DNA of 43,387 nt, from IMG/VR virus record IMGVR_UViG_3300023116_000094, positions 1-43,387 of that record; one strand, given 5' to 3'. A program made the position numbers and the translations under genes. Shown piece after piece: positions 28,965-37,884 of this stretch. Below the pieces are notes generated by a model, which was not told where the DNA came from, did not search any database, and worked only from the letters and a program-made list of their open reading frames with translations. Every line of letters starts with the position of its first letter. Position 1 is the first letter of the stretch. Source of the DNA: a virus.

Positions 28965-30005
28965 TTACTTATTAGATTTTTTGATGGCGTTGAGATACAT
29001 GTCCATCACAGAAGAAACCTCTGTGTTGTTTGTATCCCAGTCTTCGACGATCTCTTCTTCTGTAGAAGCAACTTCCTTCTTGAAGTAAGACTCTTTTACA
29101 GTCTTGACTTTAGATGCGAAAGATTCTTCATCTTCGAAGTCGAGAGAACTCACCAAAGACGCGAGTTTTTCTACCTGAGTTTCGGCGAGATCACGAGACG
29201 CTTCGCGAATAATCGCTTCACGCTGATAAATCTCAACCTTCTCAGACATTTCAAGAACAGTTGCAGTTTGGCTGTTAAGCTTTTCTTCAAGCTCTTCAAC
29301 CTGCTCTGCAAGTTCATCAACTAGGTCAACTTTAGACTCAGGAACTTCGATGTAAGACTCAAGGAACAGATCCTTCAGTTTGCCCATGAAATCTTCAGCG
29401 ATTTCAGTGCGCAAGCCAGTCTCAACAGCGAGTTTGTTTTCCTGCATCCAGTTCTCAACTACGTAGTTGAGGTAGCTATCAACTTTCTCTACGAGGTCTG
29501 TGCGCGTAGCGTCCAGCTCTTCGTCGAGTCGAGTTTGATATTCATCCTCTAGGCGTTCGATTTCCTCGGACAGCTTAGAACGAATAGCAGTTTCAAAGAT
29601 CACAGCAGTTTTCGCTTTGAACTCATCAGATAAAGTAGCTTCGCTTTCTACAAGAGCAGACAGTTCATCGTTGTAAGAGAACTCGGGCAGTTCAACTGCT
29701 TCGCCTTCTTCTACATCTTCGAACTCTTCAGACATCTTGCTGAACATAGCAGTCAGTTGGTCTTTTTTCATACCAGACATCTTGCTGTACATAGCGTTTA
29801 GCATTCCTGCTTTGGTCTTAGGCATCGGATCCTGTTTAGTCTGATCCCCTTTACGAGCGGGAGCTTTCTTAACAGGAGCGTCAGTCTTGTCTACAGACGC
29901 AATAGAGTCCGCCTCTGTACCAACAGGCATCTTCTGAGCACTTGCTTCCTCGATTTGGTTGTCCTCATCGATAGGAAGCTCAACATTTTGGTCTAGATCA
30001 GACAT
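28965..30005 (-). CDS. 22: Prohead core scaffolding protein gp22 (346 aa)
   Basis: Main component of the assembly core, later cut up by gp21. Very acidic and helical, with long coiled-coil stretches (e.g. L-V-D-E-L-A-E-Q-V-E-E-L-E-E-K) between about residues 110 and 300. It sits between 21 and 23 as in T4. Longer than T4 gp22 (269). AAGGAG precedes the ATG at 30005. Confidence 0.92.
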   Translation of the reverse strand: MSDLDQNVELPIDEDNQIEEASAQKMPVGTEADSIASVDKTDAPVKKAPARKGDQTKQDPMPKTKAGMLNAMYSKMSGMKKDQLTAMFSKMSEEFEDVEEGEAVELPEFSYNDELSALVESEATLSDEFKAKTAVIFETAIRSKLSEEIERLEDEYQTRLDEELDATRTDLVEKVDSYLNYVVENWMQENKLAVETGLRTEIAEDFMGKLKDLFLESYIEVPESKVDLVDELAEQVEELEEKLNSQTATVLEMSEKVEIYQREAIIREASRDLAETQVEKLASLVSSLDFEDEESFASKVKTVKESYFKKEVASTEEEIVEDWDTNNTEVSSVMDMYLNAIKKSNK

Positions 30006-30010
30006 ATGTT

Positions 30011-30676
30011 TTACTCCTTAAAGTTTGATTTGAGCAACGAGAGGAAATTTTTGTACTCACGAACTTGCGTCTCATAGAGATGCTTTGTCGGAGCCGATTT
30101 AATTTCAGTCTCCATTTTTTCAATTTCTTGAGCCTCAATAACACCGTTATTCCATACCCACTCTACGCCTTCCATAATACCATTAACGAAAGCCGCAGGC
30201 GCGGAAGGATCTTGTACGATATCGACAGTATTCAAAATAAAGTCTTCTCGCACATACATTGTGCCATTTCTTTGCTCAAGACTACCCATGCCACGAGTTG
30301 ACACGCCTAGTTGAACGCCACCATCAAGCAAGCCTTTAACGATCTTGCCCATTGGAGTATCCAATATTTGTGCCTTTCCTACTACATCATTGCCTTCGAA
30401 TCGAAGATCAGTGATGAGGTGAGAAACTTTGTCTAAGTTAACAGTGGGACCTTCGGGATGATTCAATTCACCCACAGCCCGCTTTTTGCTAACCTGTTGT
30501 TCAACGTACGTATTTACAGCCTTTTCCATAATTGTTTTAGGATAGATACGCCCGTTACGATTCTTTTGTTCTGCTTGCGCAAAGATACCTTCAATCATAT
30601 AAGACTTTTCACCACCATCCTTTGCTTCGACGATGCACTGTAAGTCGTTTTCATGATATTCGGTAATAAGTTTCAT
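30011..30676 (-). CDS. 21: Prohead core protease gp21 (221 aa)
   Basis: Serine protease that matures capsid and core proteins. Catalytic-site candidates: H73 in G-E-L-N-H-P-E and S126 in L-G-V-S-T-R-G-M-G-S, both typical of T4 gp21-type proteases. The N-terminal I-E-G-I-F-A-Q-A-E-Q-K-N-R-N-G-R segment is also conserved. The length equals T4 gp21 (212). Confidence 0.95.
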   Translation of the reverse strand: MKLITEYHENDLQCIVEAKDGGEKSYMIEGIFAQAEQKNRNGRIYPKTIMEKAVNTYVEQQVSKKRAVGELNHPEGPTVNLDKVSHLITDLRFEGNDVVGKAQILDTPMGKIVKGLLDGGVQLGVSTRGMGSLEQRNGTMYVREDFILNTVDIVQDPSAPAAFVNGIMEGVEWVWNNGVIEAQEIEKMETEIKSAPTKHLYETQVREYKNFLSLLKSNFKE

Positions 30677-30916
30677 TTACATTTCCTTAGCGAAAGCTAC
30701 ACCCATCTTCTCAGCTTCTTTCTGAGAACGATAGGTGTCTAGTTTGTCACCGTCAATATAGACAGTAAACCCTTTGTTGTCTTTGTGGATCATCACTGAG
30801 TGACGATTCACTTTCTTGTCGAAGACATGTTCACCTGCTGGCATTTTTTTCTTCGCTTCGCGGATGCTCTTAAACGTCTTCATAAGTTTTCCAGTTTTAT
30901 CAGAAACATATTCCAT
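30677..30916 (-). CDS. Small basic protein in the head gene cluster (79 aa)
   Basis: Directly precedes gene 21 and overlaps the methyltransferase gene by 37 bases. Lys-rich, with a small beta domain (H-S-V-M-I-H-K-D-N-K-G-F-T-V-Y-I-D-G) and an amphipathic helix. Its place is that of T4 gene 68, but length and sequence do not clearly match, so no symbol is given. The start at 30916 is uncertain; M12 is possible. Confidence 0.6.
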   Translation of the reverse strand: MEYVSDKTGKLMKTFKSIREAKKKMPAGEHVFDKKVNRHSVMIHKDNKGFTVYIDGDKLDTYRSQKEAEKMGVAFAKEM

Positions 30917-31524
30917 TCGCCTGAGATTTTAATTCTTCGTTCGGCTGTCTTGACTAACCAAGACCATTGTTCTTTTGACCAGTTGCCATCGGACTCAATT
31001 AAAATTGCTCTCCTTGCGTATGGTTTAAATTTCTTCAATACCTCTTCTGTTCTGTGGTGTGTATCTGCTCGATACACAGGAAAAAACCTATCTAAAATAA
31101 CGTGATCGAAATACGTCTTACAATCACGTATTTCAAAATCATCACCTAAAACGTCATTACATCTGTAACTGATCTGAACGCCCAGCATGTCACGTATCTT
31201 TTCACAGCACTCATATTGATAATCCCATTCGCATGAACTGATTGTCAATCGCCCGTGGTTCAATCGATTAGCATACTCTAAATGACCACATGCTGTTCCC
31301 ATGTTTAGAAACGCTTCAGACGTTCCAACATGATCTATGATACATTTTACGATCATCTCCTTTAATTTGAGTTGATCAACATGTCCTCTTGCATTCATAT
31401 ATTGGACTGTGCTAAAATTATCAGGCTTGTCTATATACCTGTCTTTGTTGCCCATTACTTCATACAGATGGGCGTTAGCAACTTTTTCCAATAATTTAAT
31501 TTCTTTATCAGTTACCTTTGACAT
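30880..31524 (-). CDS. SAM methyltransferase-like protein in the head cluster (214 aa)
   Basis: Residues 72-82 (F-L-N-M-G-T-A-C-G-H-L) look like a methyltransferase motif I with altered acidic residues. Y-R-C-N-D-V-L-G-D-D-F and Y-F-D-H-V-I-L-D-R-F-F fit motifs II-IV. The motif I is not classical (no D/E-x-G-x-G-x-G), so activity is unsure. It is an insertion in the T4 order 20-67-68-21, with its own late promoter. The substrate may be capsid, DNA or small molecule. Confidence 0.6.
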   Translation of the reverse strand: MSKVTDKEIKLLEKVANAHLYEVMGNKDRYIDKPDNFSTVQYMNARGHVDQLKLKEMIVKCIIDHVGTSEAFLNMGTACGHLEYANRLNHGRLTISSCEWDYQYECCEKIRDMLGVQISYRCNDVLGDDFEIRDCKTYFDHVILDRFFPVYRADTHHRTEEVLKKFKPYARRAILIESDGNWSKEQWSWLVKTAERRIKISGEWNMFLIKLENL

Positions 31525-31540
31525 TTTGTCTCGTGTTATT

Positions 31541-31548
31541 TATTTATA
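31541..31548 (-). promoter_or_regulatory. T4-type late promoter TATAAATA
   Basis: An exact TATAAATA read leftward in the 36-base gap between gene 67 and the methyltransferase-like gene. The leader would be very short, about 10 bases. Confidence 0.7.
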
Positions 31549-31560
31549 AAATAATGATTT

Positions 31561-31917
31561 TTAAACAGGAGCAACGAGGTCTTCGTCGTCATCCTCATCC
31601 ACGTCATCTTCATTATCATCGATGTCTAAGTCAAGATCATCAAGACTAATTTCTTCGTCATCGTCAAGCGAGTCCTCAACAGCATCTAGATCATCTTCTT
31701 CAGCTTCTGGCTCTTCTTGACCCAGAGACGCCGCAATTCTTGCTTTGGCTTGATCCAAAGTATCTTGCAAACGATCACCTACCATATCATTAAACTGTCG
31801 CTCGGCTTGAGTGAAGTTTTGATCTTCAATCGCCTTTAGAAAATCTTCAACTGCTTTAGAGTTTGGTTGAATAGGCTCTGCTTGCAATTCGTCAATTACT
31901 ACATCTTCGTCAGACAT
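31561..31917 (-). CDS. 67: Prohead core protein gp67-like (118 aa)
   Basis: The N-terminal half holds V-E-D-F-L-K-A-I-E-D-Q-N-F-T-Q-A-E-R-Q-F-N-D, then D-T-L-D-Q-A-K-A-R-I-A-A-S, like T4 gp67 (I-E-A-I-K-S-N-D-L...A-I-A-R). The last 55 residues are almost only Asp and Glu. Longer than T4 gp67 (80). It sits directly after gene 20 as in T4; its ATG overlaps the gene 20 stop by one base. Confidence 0.85.
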   Translation of the reverse strand: MSDEDVVIDELQAEPIQPNSKAVEDFLKAIEDQNFTQAERQFNDMVGDRLQDTLDQAKARIAASLGQEEPEAEEDDLDAVEDSLDDDEEISLDDLDLDIDDNEDDVDEDDDEDLVAPV

Positions 31918-33503
31918 TATTTTTCCTCATCTTTTGGTTCATCGGGAACAACTTGAACAGGTACGGGTTTAGGCGCCGCTGGCTCTTGTTGCTCTTCTTC
32001 ATCTTTATCTTCAATTTCACCGTCTTTAGTTTCTTGATCGATCTCTTTTTTCATTGCTTCTAGATCATCATCGGACATGCGCAAGACGTTACGCATAACC
32101 CATTCTTTCGAATAGTACTCACCAACGAACTGTGTAATTTCGTTCATGATACCGATACGTTCGCGAAGAATCTCCATCTCTTTCAGTTCGGTAAAGTGGT
32201 TGTCTTTTACGAAGTCAACATAGATGTTGTCTTTCCACTCTTCCCAGTCTTGCTCGGTGATAATACCTTTAAGTATGAGTTGCTTCTTGAGAATACCCAA
32301 GAACACCCAAGAGAATCTTCTACGAAGCCGATCAATGAATTTTTGGAACTTAACCTCATCTCTAGAAATTTCAGTCGATCTGCCAAGCGAGAATTGTGCT
32401 TCTTGCTCTAAACGATTCACTGGGACATTCAGAGAACGATACAGTCGCTTCTGGAAATAGATGATGTCATCTATCTGTCCCAGATTCTCGCCGCCTGGCA
32501 GTGTTGTGATCTCTGTTCCACGTCCGTTCTCTCGACGTGGTAGCCAGAAGTCTTCAAGCATTGACATGTGCTTGCGATCATCTTTGATCTGACCAGTGTT
32601 TGCATCATAGACCAGCTTGTTGCGATACTTGGACATGATGTCCGACATGTACTGCTCTGCTTTACCACGAGGCAAAGAACCTACGTCGATGTAAAAAATT
32701 CGACGTTCGGGTGCACGTGCGAGACGATAGATGACCAACGAGTCTTCCATCATGCGCAACTGGTTGATTGGCTTCAGTGCTTTATGGAGATGCGAAACAA
32801 CTTTCTTTTTTGTCTCATCTAATAGACCACTAGTGACATAACTGATCGAATCATTAGACAGTTTTACACCAGTTTGCGTGTTGCCTGGCTTGTCTTCGTA
32901 GATATAGTATTCATCAACTTTGTCTACGACCTTGACGCCAGTTGTTGGATCTTTCTTGTATTTGACTTCGCGCACCTTTCGAATGCGAGTCGAGTCAATG
33001 TTTCGAATCTCTTGAATGCCTGCTTTTGGTTGTGCATCATTGATAAGAAGATGATGATAGATACGACCATCTACGTACCAAGACCTAAAGATTTCGTGAC
33101 CGATCTCATTGAATCGGAGCATACCGATAATGTTTTCAAACTCTTCACGAATCTGCTCTTTGATCTTTTCACCAGCTTCAATGTCATCAAGTGAAATTTC
33201 TACAGAAGATGATAGTTCAGAAGCAGAAATGCCTTCGTTGACAATTTCGTCAATTGCCATATCTACTTCAGGATGCATGGCTACACCACGATAGCGCAAA
33301 ATAAGATGATGGTTGTCTTTCGACTCATCTCCATCCATATTAATGTACTGACCAAAATGACCCGCCGTCGCAGTTACATAACCCGCGCCGTCAGTGTCAG
33401 TTGGTGGGACAACAGACTGTAATTTCTCTTTGTCTTTGTCATCTTTTTTGGCTCGCTTGATTTCGAAGCCAAAAAGTTTCAATGTGTTTACGTTATCTGC
33501 CAT
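31917..33503 (-). CDS. 20: Portal vertex protein gp20 (528 aa)
   Basis: Dodecameric portal at the head vertex. T4-like length (524) and blocks: H-P-E-V-D-M-A-I-D-E-I-V-N-E near residue 77, then R-N-I-D-S-T-R-I-R-K-V-R-E, then R-A-P-E-R-R-I-F-Y-I-D-V-G and N-V-P-V-N-R-L. The last 50 residues are acidic and Pro-rich. GGA precedes the ATG at 33503. Confidence 0.97.
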   Translation of the reverse strand: MADNVNTLKLFGFEIKRAKKDDKDKEKLQSVVPPTDTDGAGYVTATAGHFGQYINMDGDESKDNHHLILRYRGVAMHPEVDMAIDEIVNEGISASELSSSVEISLDDIEAGEKIKEQIREEFENIIGMLRFNEIGHEIFRSWYVDGRIYHHLLINDAQPKAGIQEIRNIDSTRIRKVREVKYKKDPTTGVKVVDKVDEYYIYEDKPGNTQTGVKLSNDSISYVTSGLLDETKKKVVSHLHKALKPINQLRMMEDSLVIYRLARAPERRIFYIDVGSLPRGKAEQYMSDIMSKYRNKLVYDANTGQIKDDRKHMSMLEDFWLPRRENGRGTEITTLPGGENLGQIDDIIYFQKRLYRSLNVPVNRLEQEAQFSLGRSTEISRDEVKFQKFIDRLRRRFSWVFLGILKKQLILKGIITEQDWEEWKDNIYVDFVKDNHFTELKEMEILRERIGIMNEITQFVGEYYSKEWVMRNVLRMSDDDLEAMKKEIDQETKDGEIEDKDEEEQQEPAAPKPVPVQVVPDEPKDEEK

Positions 33504-33513
33504 ACGTATTCCT

Positions 33514-33550
33514 AAAAAATTATATAAGGGAGCCCGAAGACTCCCTTATA
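33514..33550 (-). terminator. Rho-independent terminator after gene 19
   Basis: On the minus strand: TATAAGGGAG, 8-base loop, CTCCCTTATA, then TAATTTTTT. Ten pairs with a U-rich tail lie between the stop of gene 19 (33563) and gene 20. Confidence 0.85.
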
Positions 33551-33562
33551 TTTAGTACACCA

Positions 33563-34090
33563 TTAAGATGTCGTATTGCTTTCCCAATACTGATACGAGA
33601 ACGTGACATCAAACGTTTCGATCTGATCACGCTGGTCATAGTCAAGGGTGATTGGTCCAACAACTGTCGGGAATGCACCTCTAAACGTATAACGCTTGAT
33701 CACAGATTCGTCACGATCCAATTGATCAACCAGCAAGTCTGATTGATAATCAACTGGGTTTGTCAAGCCTGTGTTAGCACTGTGTGCGTTGATGCCATTC
33801 ATCCATCGCTCAAACGAATCACGAATGGTAAAGTCAGTATCGTTAATGATAGTGACTGTCCAATCTTCGAATGTACGATCACCCGCAACTTTTAGTTCGC
33901 GACCGCGAAACGGTACTGCAAACGAGTTAGTTGAGGATTGTGGCAACTGCGCAGTCTTACAGAGGAATGACGTAAGTTCTACGTCACCCCCTGCGTATAC
34001 TGGAAAGTTAAGTGTCGCCTTGAACAGATTAGGTCTTGCGCCACCACCTCTCAGCTTCGACTTAAAGTCATCTACTCCTAAAATCGCCAT
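33563..34090 (-). CDS. 19: Tail tube protein gp19 (175 aa)
   Basis: Forms the inner tail tube. T4-like features: A-R-P-N-L-F-K-A-T near residue 18, L-C-K-T-A-Q-L-P, F-R-G-R-E-L-K-V-A-G-D-R-T-F-E-D-W, and the terminal F-D-V-T-F-S-Y-Q-Y-W. Length 175 against T4 163. GGAG precedes the ATG at 34090. It follows the sheath gene 18 as in T4. Confidence 0.96.
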   Translation of the reverse strand: MAILGVDDFKSKLRGGGARPNLFKATLNFPVYAGGDVELTSFLCKTAQLPQSSTNSFAVPFRGRELKVAGDRTFEDWTVTIINDTDFTIRDSFERWMNGINAHSANTGLTNPVDYQSDLLVDQLDRDESVIKRYTFRGAFPTVVGPITLDYDQRDQIETFDVTFSYQYWESNTTS

Positions 34091-34108
34091 GAGTTATTCT
34101 CCTTGCGC

Positions 34109-35851
34109 TTAAACCAGTCCAACGACTTCATCAAAGTCTACGCCAGTTCTAACTGCTACGAAGTTCAATGTTACGTAGTTGATAGAACGTGCAGGCTTAA
34201 TGAAGACCGATGCGACAAATTGATTGTTATCAATGATGTTCGGAGTGTTGTTTGTTTCATCACACACCACTCTGAAGTCAGTGATACCCCTTCGACCCTT
34301 GATCTCTCTCAAGAAAGGCTCGATGATATTAACGAATTCCGCACGAGTGAATTCATCATTGAATTCGAACATAACGTTCTGTGCGGCGCCTTTGATTGCT
34401 CGCTCGATCACCAAGAAGAGGCGACGAACGTTAATGCGATCAAACGCAGAAGGACGACCTAACTTAGTCTTATCTCCGTACAACAAAATTCCTTGTCCTG
34501 GCAAGTTAACGATTGGGTTAACACCGGCTTTATACAGCGTATCTCTTTGAGCCTTAGCAGGGTTGTACACCAGAGATGTCACTCCAAAGTACTGCCCTCT
34601 TCTAGAGCCTGCAGGAGAGTACCACGGATCTGCATTCAGATCGGTAGACGCCATCACACCCGCTGTTGCGGCAGCCGCAGGAATATTCACATACTCATCG
34701 TTATACTTATCGTATACTTTCAAGTAGTTGCCATCGACGATCAAGTAGGAAGAAGCGTTCAGCGTATTAGCCCATGCCGCTGTAGCAGAAGCAATTGTAC
34801 TGGTATTCGAACCTCTTCCTGTCACAATTTCTGCAGGAGGTGAAGTTACAACAACGCAGTCTTTACGTGCTACCGCTTGTGCAGTCAAGCTGTTGGCCAT
34901 AGTTCTACAGTCAGCACTGTCTGAAATTTCTGGTGCAACTAAGAAGTCCACTTGAATTACATCAGGATCGTTGTATTCACCAAAACTAATCAGATAATCG
35001 TTTATGCCCGGATTAGCCGCTCTACCTCGATCAAGAGAATAGTTCGCTACACGAGCCGCTTGAGAACCTCTAAACGATGCCGCACTTGTAATTCCTGGGA
35101 AAGCATCCGACAAGTTGGGTGCCCAAACATATTCAGACTTGTTATTCAAAACGTTCTGAATAAAGTTTGTTGAGCCATTAGAAGTTTTTGCGTCAGTGGC
35201 TAGAGAAAGATACTCATACTTCTCTAGTACTGTTCCCGGTGTTCCTGAAATTTTACCATCCTCGTCGAGAATGACAACGTGCACTTCATCACCAACTTCA
35301 GAGTCAGCCGCAAAGCCAAAACCAGCTACGTTAGCCGATGATCTTGGTGCACCATCAAACAGTGTAGAGATATTAGCGCCGTCAATAGTCCAGTTATCGA
35401 ACGCACTATCACCTTCGCTGTATGGGCACATTGAAATCTTAAGGCTGTTACCTAAAGTGCCAGGATATTTTGCGATAACATAGTTGTTGAGAGTTGTGAC
35501 GCTACGCGCATCCCAATCAGCACGATTTCTAATCAACACTTGGTCAGCACCAGCCGCAATTGCGTTTTGTGCTGAATCGTCTACGGTACGTGTTACGTAC
35601 GCGCTACTTGAATACTTCAAAAACATTGAAGCGGAGAGAAAATCCGATACTGCCGCCGCAGAATCGTCAGAAGGAGATCCAAATTGCGAAGCCAATTCTG
35701 CTTCACTACTTACCAGAATAGGCTGATTAGCTGGACCCCAGTTAAAGTCCCCTACAAACGCTCCCGTTGAAGAAGTGACTGCCGGCACAACACCAGACAG
35801 ATCGAATTCCTTTACGAGAATGCTTGGAGACTCAGATGGTATTAATGCCAT
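34109..35851 (-). CDS. 18: Contractile tail sheath protein gp18 (580 aa)
   Basis: Surrounds the tube and contracts. S-P-S-I-L-V-K-E-F-D-L-S and V-G-D-F-N-W-G-P-A open the protein. The C-terminal sheath core has R-R-G-I-T-D-F-R-V-V-C-D-E-T-N-N-T and I-N-Y-V-T-L-N-F-V-A-V. Shorter than T4 gp18 (659). AAGGA precedes the ATG at 35851; a late promoter lies at 35916-35923. Confidence 0.97.
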   Translation of the reverse strand: MALIPSESPSILVKEFDLSGVVPAVTSSTGAFVGDFNWGPANQPILVSSEAELASQFGSPSDDSAAAVSDFLSASMFLKYSSSAYVTRTVDDSAQNAIAAGADQVLIRNRADWDARSVTTLNNYVIAKYPGTLGNSLKISMCPYSEGDSAFDNWTIDGANISTLFDGAPRSSANVAGFGFAADSEVGDEVHVVILDEDGKISGTPGTVLEKYEYLSLATDAKTSNGSTNFIQNVLNNKSEYVWAPNLSDAFPGITSAASFRGSQAARVANYSLDRGRAANPGINDYLISFGEYNDPDVIQVDFLVAPEISDSADCRTMANSLTAQAVARKDCVVVTSPPAEIVTGRGSNTSTIASATAAWANTLNASSYLIVDGNYLKVYDKYNDEYVNIPAAAATAGVMASTDLNADPWYSPAGSRRGQYFGVTSLVYNPAKAQRDTLYKAGVNPIVNLPGQGILLYGDKTKLGRPSAFDRINVRRLFLVIERAIKGAAQNVMFEFNDEFTRAEFVNIIEPFLREIKGRRGITDFRVVCDETNNTPNIIDNNQFVASVFIKPARSINYVTLNFVAVRTGVDFDEVVGLV

Positions 35852-35915
35852 GGTCGTGTCCTTTTTTTCGTTAATATATGATAAGAGAACATAATACGGA
35901 TAATTTCAATGTATT

Positions 35916-35923
35916 TATTTATA
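35916..35923 (-). promoter_or_regulatory. T4-type late promoter TATAAATA for gene 18
   Basis: An exact TATAAATA read leftward in the 84-base gap between genes 17 and 18, about 65 bases before the gene 18 ATG. Confidence 0.8.
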
Positions 35924-35935
35924 AATTACCTGTTT

Positions 35936-37555
35936 TCAGTATGGTTCGTCCCATGACAACTGCCACGGTTCGTACTTCATACGTTCTCTATCTTCGATTT
36001 CTTGAATGGCACTAGACCCATCATCATGAAAACCAAACGGCACCACATCTTCTTCGATACGTCTCATCTGCTGTTCGAACATCATCTGCTTGAGATTGAT
36101 GTCTGTCATGTCTGAGAACATCTGTGTCGATATAAAGTAACCAAGCATCACTAAGTTCATCATCAAATCGTCGTGGTTGCCATCAGCGGCTTCGTAAGAC
36201 TGTCCCTTCGATACGAACGTAGAAATCTCTAAGATGGTATCATCGTCAACAATATCTAATTTATTGTTTTCAAGAAGGTCTTTGATGCCAGAACAACCAA
36301 GACGTTTTGTCTTCCGTGTCATTTCAATGCCAACAGCATTTGCCTTTACTGTTGACTCCACGTGAACATTTTCGTATTCTAGATCATAATACAAGCCTCT
36401 ACAAACCACGCTACCTTGATCATTTGATTCAACGATCACATATGCGTTATTGTAGACTTTCGCAAACTTATAGATAATGTCAGGGAAGAGTATTGGAGAA
36501 ATAGTATTGTTCCGATACACAGCGACCTGTTTGAAGGGTCGCACAGATATATCGATTACGTTAAACGTCGAATAGTCCTGTCCTCTTCCTTTTGCTACGT
36601 CGACCATCATGAGATATTCGTGATTCTTTGATGTTTCTTCGTAGATTTTTACATCACCGCCCTCAAGCATTTTGAGAGGTGGCATTGCTCTTAGATTAAG
36701 CAGTGTTTCTGCATTGATCAGTGTATCGCCCGTTCCGAAAAACGTATTACCAAATTCTTGATCGAACTGCATCTGTGACGTGTTCGAAATCGTCTGCTTC
36801 TTCCACTCTTCATCACGTCCTGGCACGTCCCACCAGTTAACTGTAAAGGCTTGATACTCGTTAGTCTTTTGTACAGCGCCTTCCCAGATTTTGTGGAACG
36901 TATTACCAATACCGTTAGCGGTAGATGTTATGATAACTTTTGTATCTTTACCCGCAGAGATTACCGGATATGTCGAGGTGTAAAACTCACTAGCTCTTTC
37001 AACAAAAGCAAACTCGTCAAGAAACAATAGATTGACAGACATACCACGAATAGAACTGCCTGAAGTAGCAGAAGCAATGATGCGAGAATTATTTGAAAAC
37101 TCAATACTACCTTTGTTGAGAGCGCGGCAACCAGGCTGTAAAAAGAAGGGTAAGTTTTCAAGAGCCAACGTGACACGTGCAAGCATTTCTCTTGCAGTTG
37201 CGCCTTTGTTGGCAAGAACCGCAATCGTTTTCTCAGGATGGAATATAGCGTACCAAAGTAAGTAAACAACTGACGAAATACTTTTACCAGACTGACGACA
37301 AGCCAAGACGATAGAAAACCGATTATCGTTAAAATGGTTGAACATTTTTTCTTGATATGGGTATAGGTCAAAGTTGACAAGTCCTTTATCAAGTGATATA
37401 ATCTTTACGTAAGTCTTTGCAAAATATGCAGGATCTTTCATGCACTTCGCGTACTCTAGCACTTGATGCTGAGTCCACTCTTGCTGTACCCCGTCACGTT
37501 TTACATTGATATTACCTAAATAATGTTCGTGATCACTCATTCGATGGGCTAACAT
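35936..37555 (-). CDS. 17: Terminase large subunit gp17 (539 aa)
   Basis: DNA packaging motor and headful nuclease. ATPase: Walker A C-R-Q-S-G-K-S (86-92), Walker B L-L-F-L-D-E (176-181). The nuclease domain has the acidic M-M-V-D-V-A-K-G-R-G-Q-D-Y-S segment near residue 330. The ATG at 37555 has AGGTG upstream; a second ATG at 37540 (M-S-D-H-E) would also give an N-terminus like relatives. The start overlaps gene 16 by 20-odd bases. Confidence 0.97.
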   Translation of the reverse strand: MLAHRMSDHEHYLGNINVKRDGVQQEWTQHQVLEYAKCMKDPAYFAKTYVKIISLDKGLVNFDLYPYQEKMFNHFNDNRFSIVLACRQSGKSISSVVYLLWYAIFHPEKTIAVLANKGATAREMLARVTLALENLPFFLQPGCRALNKGSIEFSNNSRIIASATSGSSIRGMSVNLLFLDEFAFVERASEFYTSTYPVISAGKDTKVIITSTANGIGNTFHKIWEGAVQKTNEYQAFTVNWWDVPGRDEEWKKQTISNTSQMQFDQEFGNTFFGTGDTLINAETLLNLRAMPPLKMLEGGDVKIYEETSKNHEYLMMVDVAKGRGQDYSTFNVIDISVRPFKQVAVYRNNTISPILFPDIIYKFAKVYNNAYVIVESNDQGSVVCRGLYYDLEYENVHVESTVKANAVGIEMTRKTKRLGCSGIKDLLENNKLDIVDDDTILEISTFVSKGQSYEAADGNHDDLMMNLVMLGYFISTQMFSDMTDINLKQMMFEQQMRRIEEDVVPFGFHDDGSSAIQEIEDRERMKYEPWQLSWDEPY

Positions 37556-37883
37556 CAATCACCTTTTCATCTTCGCTTTGTTGCAACAGACGTTGCAGAT
37601 CAGTTGTACTTCCTATAAAAACATTATTATTGGTAATTGCTTTAGGCTCTTCTTTTTCTTGTGTAATGTCTTTGGTTTTCTTATTTAGTTCCATCAACTT
37701 GTCATTGACATCTGAAATGTTCTTGATCATATTCGACAGAACTTCAAAGGCTCTTGGATGCTCAGACTCGCGAGCAACCTCGATCATCAGATCGAGCGAT
37801 TCTCTTCCCTTGTCAATCAACTCATAGTAAGTTGCTCGGGAATAATCGTAGTCTGACTTAATGTTAGGATCGTCTTTTTTCAT
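37533..37883 (-). CDS. 16: Terminase small subunit gp16 (116 aa)
   Basis: Recognises phage DNA and regulates gp17. Shorter than T4 gp16 (164), with a central helical hairpin (A-F-E-V-L-S-N-M-I-K-N-I-S-D-V-N-D-K-L-M) that fits the oligomerising core. The C-terminal F-I-G-S-T-T-D-L-Q-R-L-L is like marine T4-like gp16. The 16-17 order supports it. No clear ribosome-binding site is seen. Confidence 0.88.
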   Translation of the reverse strand: MKKDDPNIKSDYDYSRATYYELIDKGRESLDLMIEVARESEHPRAFEVLSNMIKNISDVNDKLMELNKKTKDITQEKEEPKAITNNNVFIGSTTDLQRLLQQSEDEKVIDVSPSNE

Positions 37884-37884
37884 A

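Noticed and set aside
27565-29088. A 507-residue open frame on the plus strand opposite gene 23
   Set aside because: It lies wholly antisense to the major capsid gene, has a low-complexity Ser/Thr/Val/Arg composition, no ribosome-binding site and no recognisable domain. It is a by-product of gene 23 codon use.
30677-30916. Naming this gene 68 by position
   Set aside because: Length and composition differ from T4 gp68; an inserted gene upstream also breaks the T4 order.
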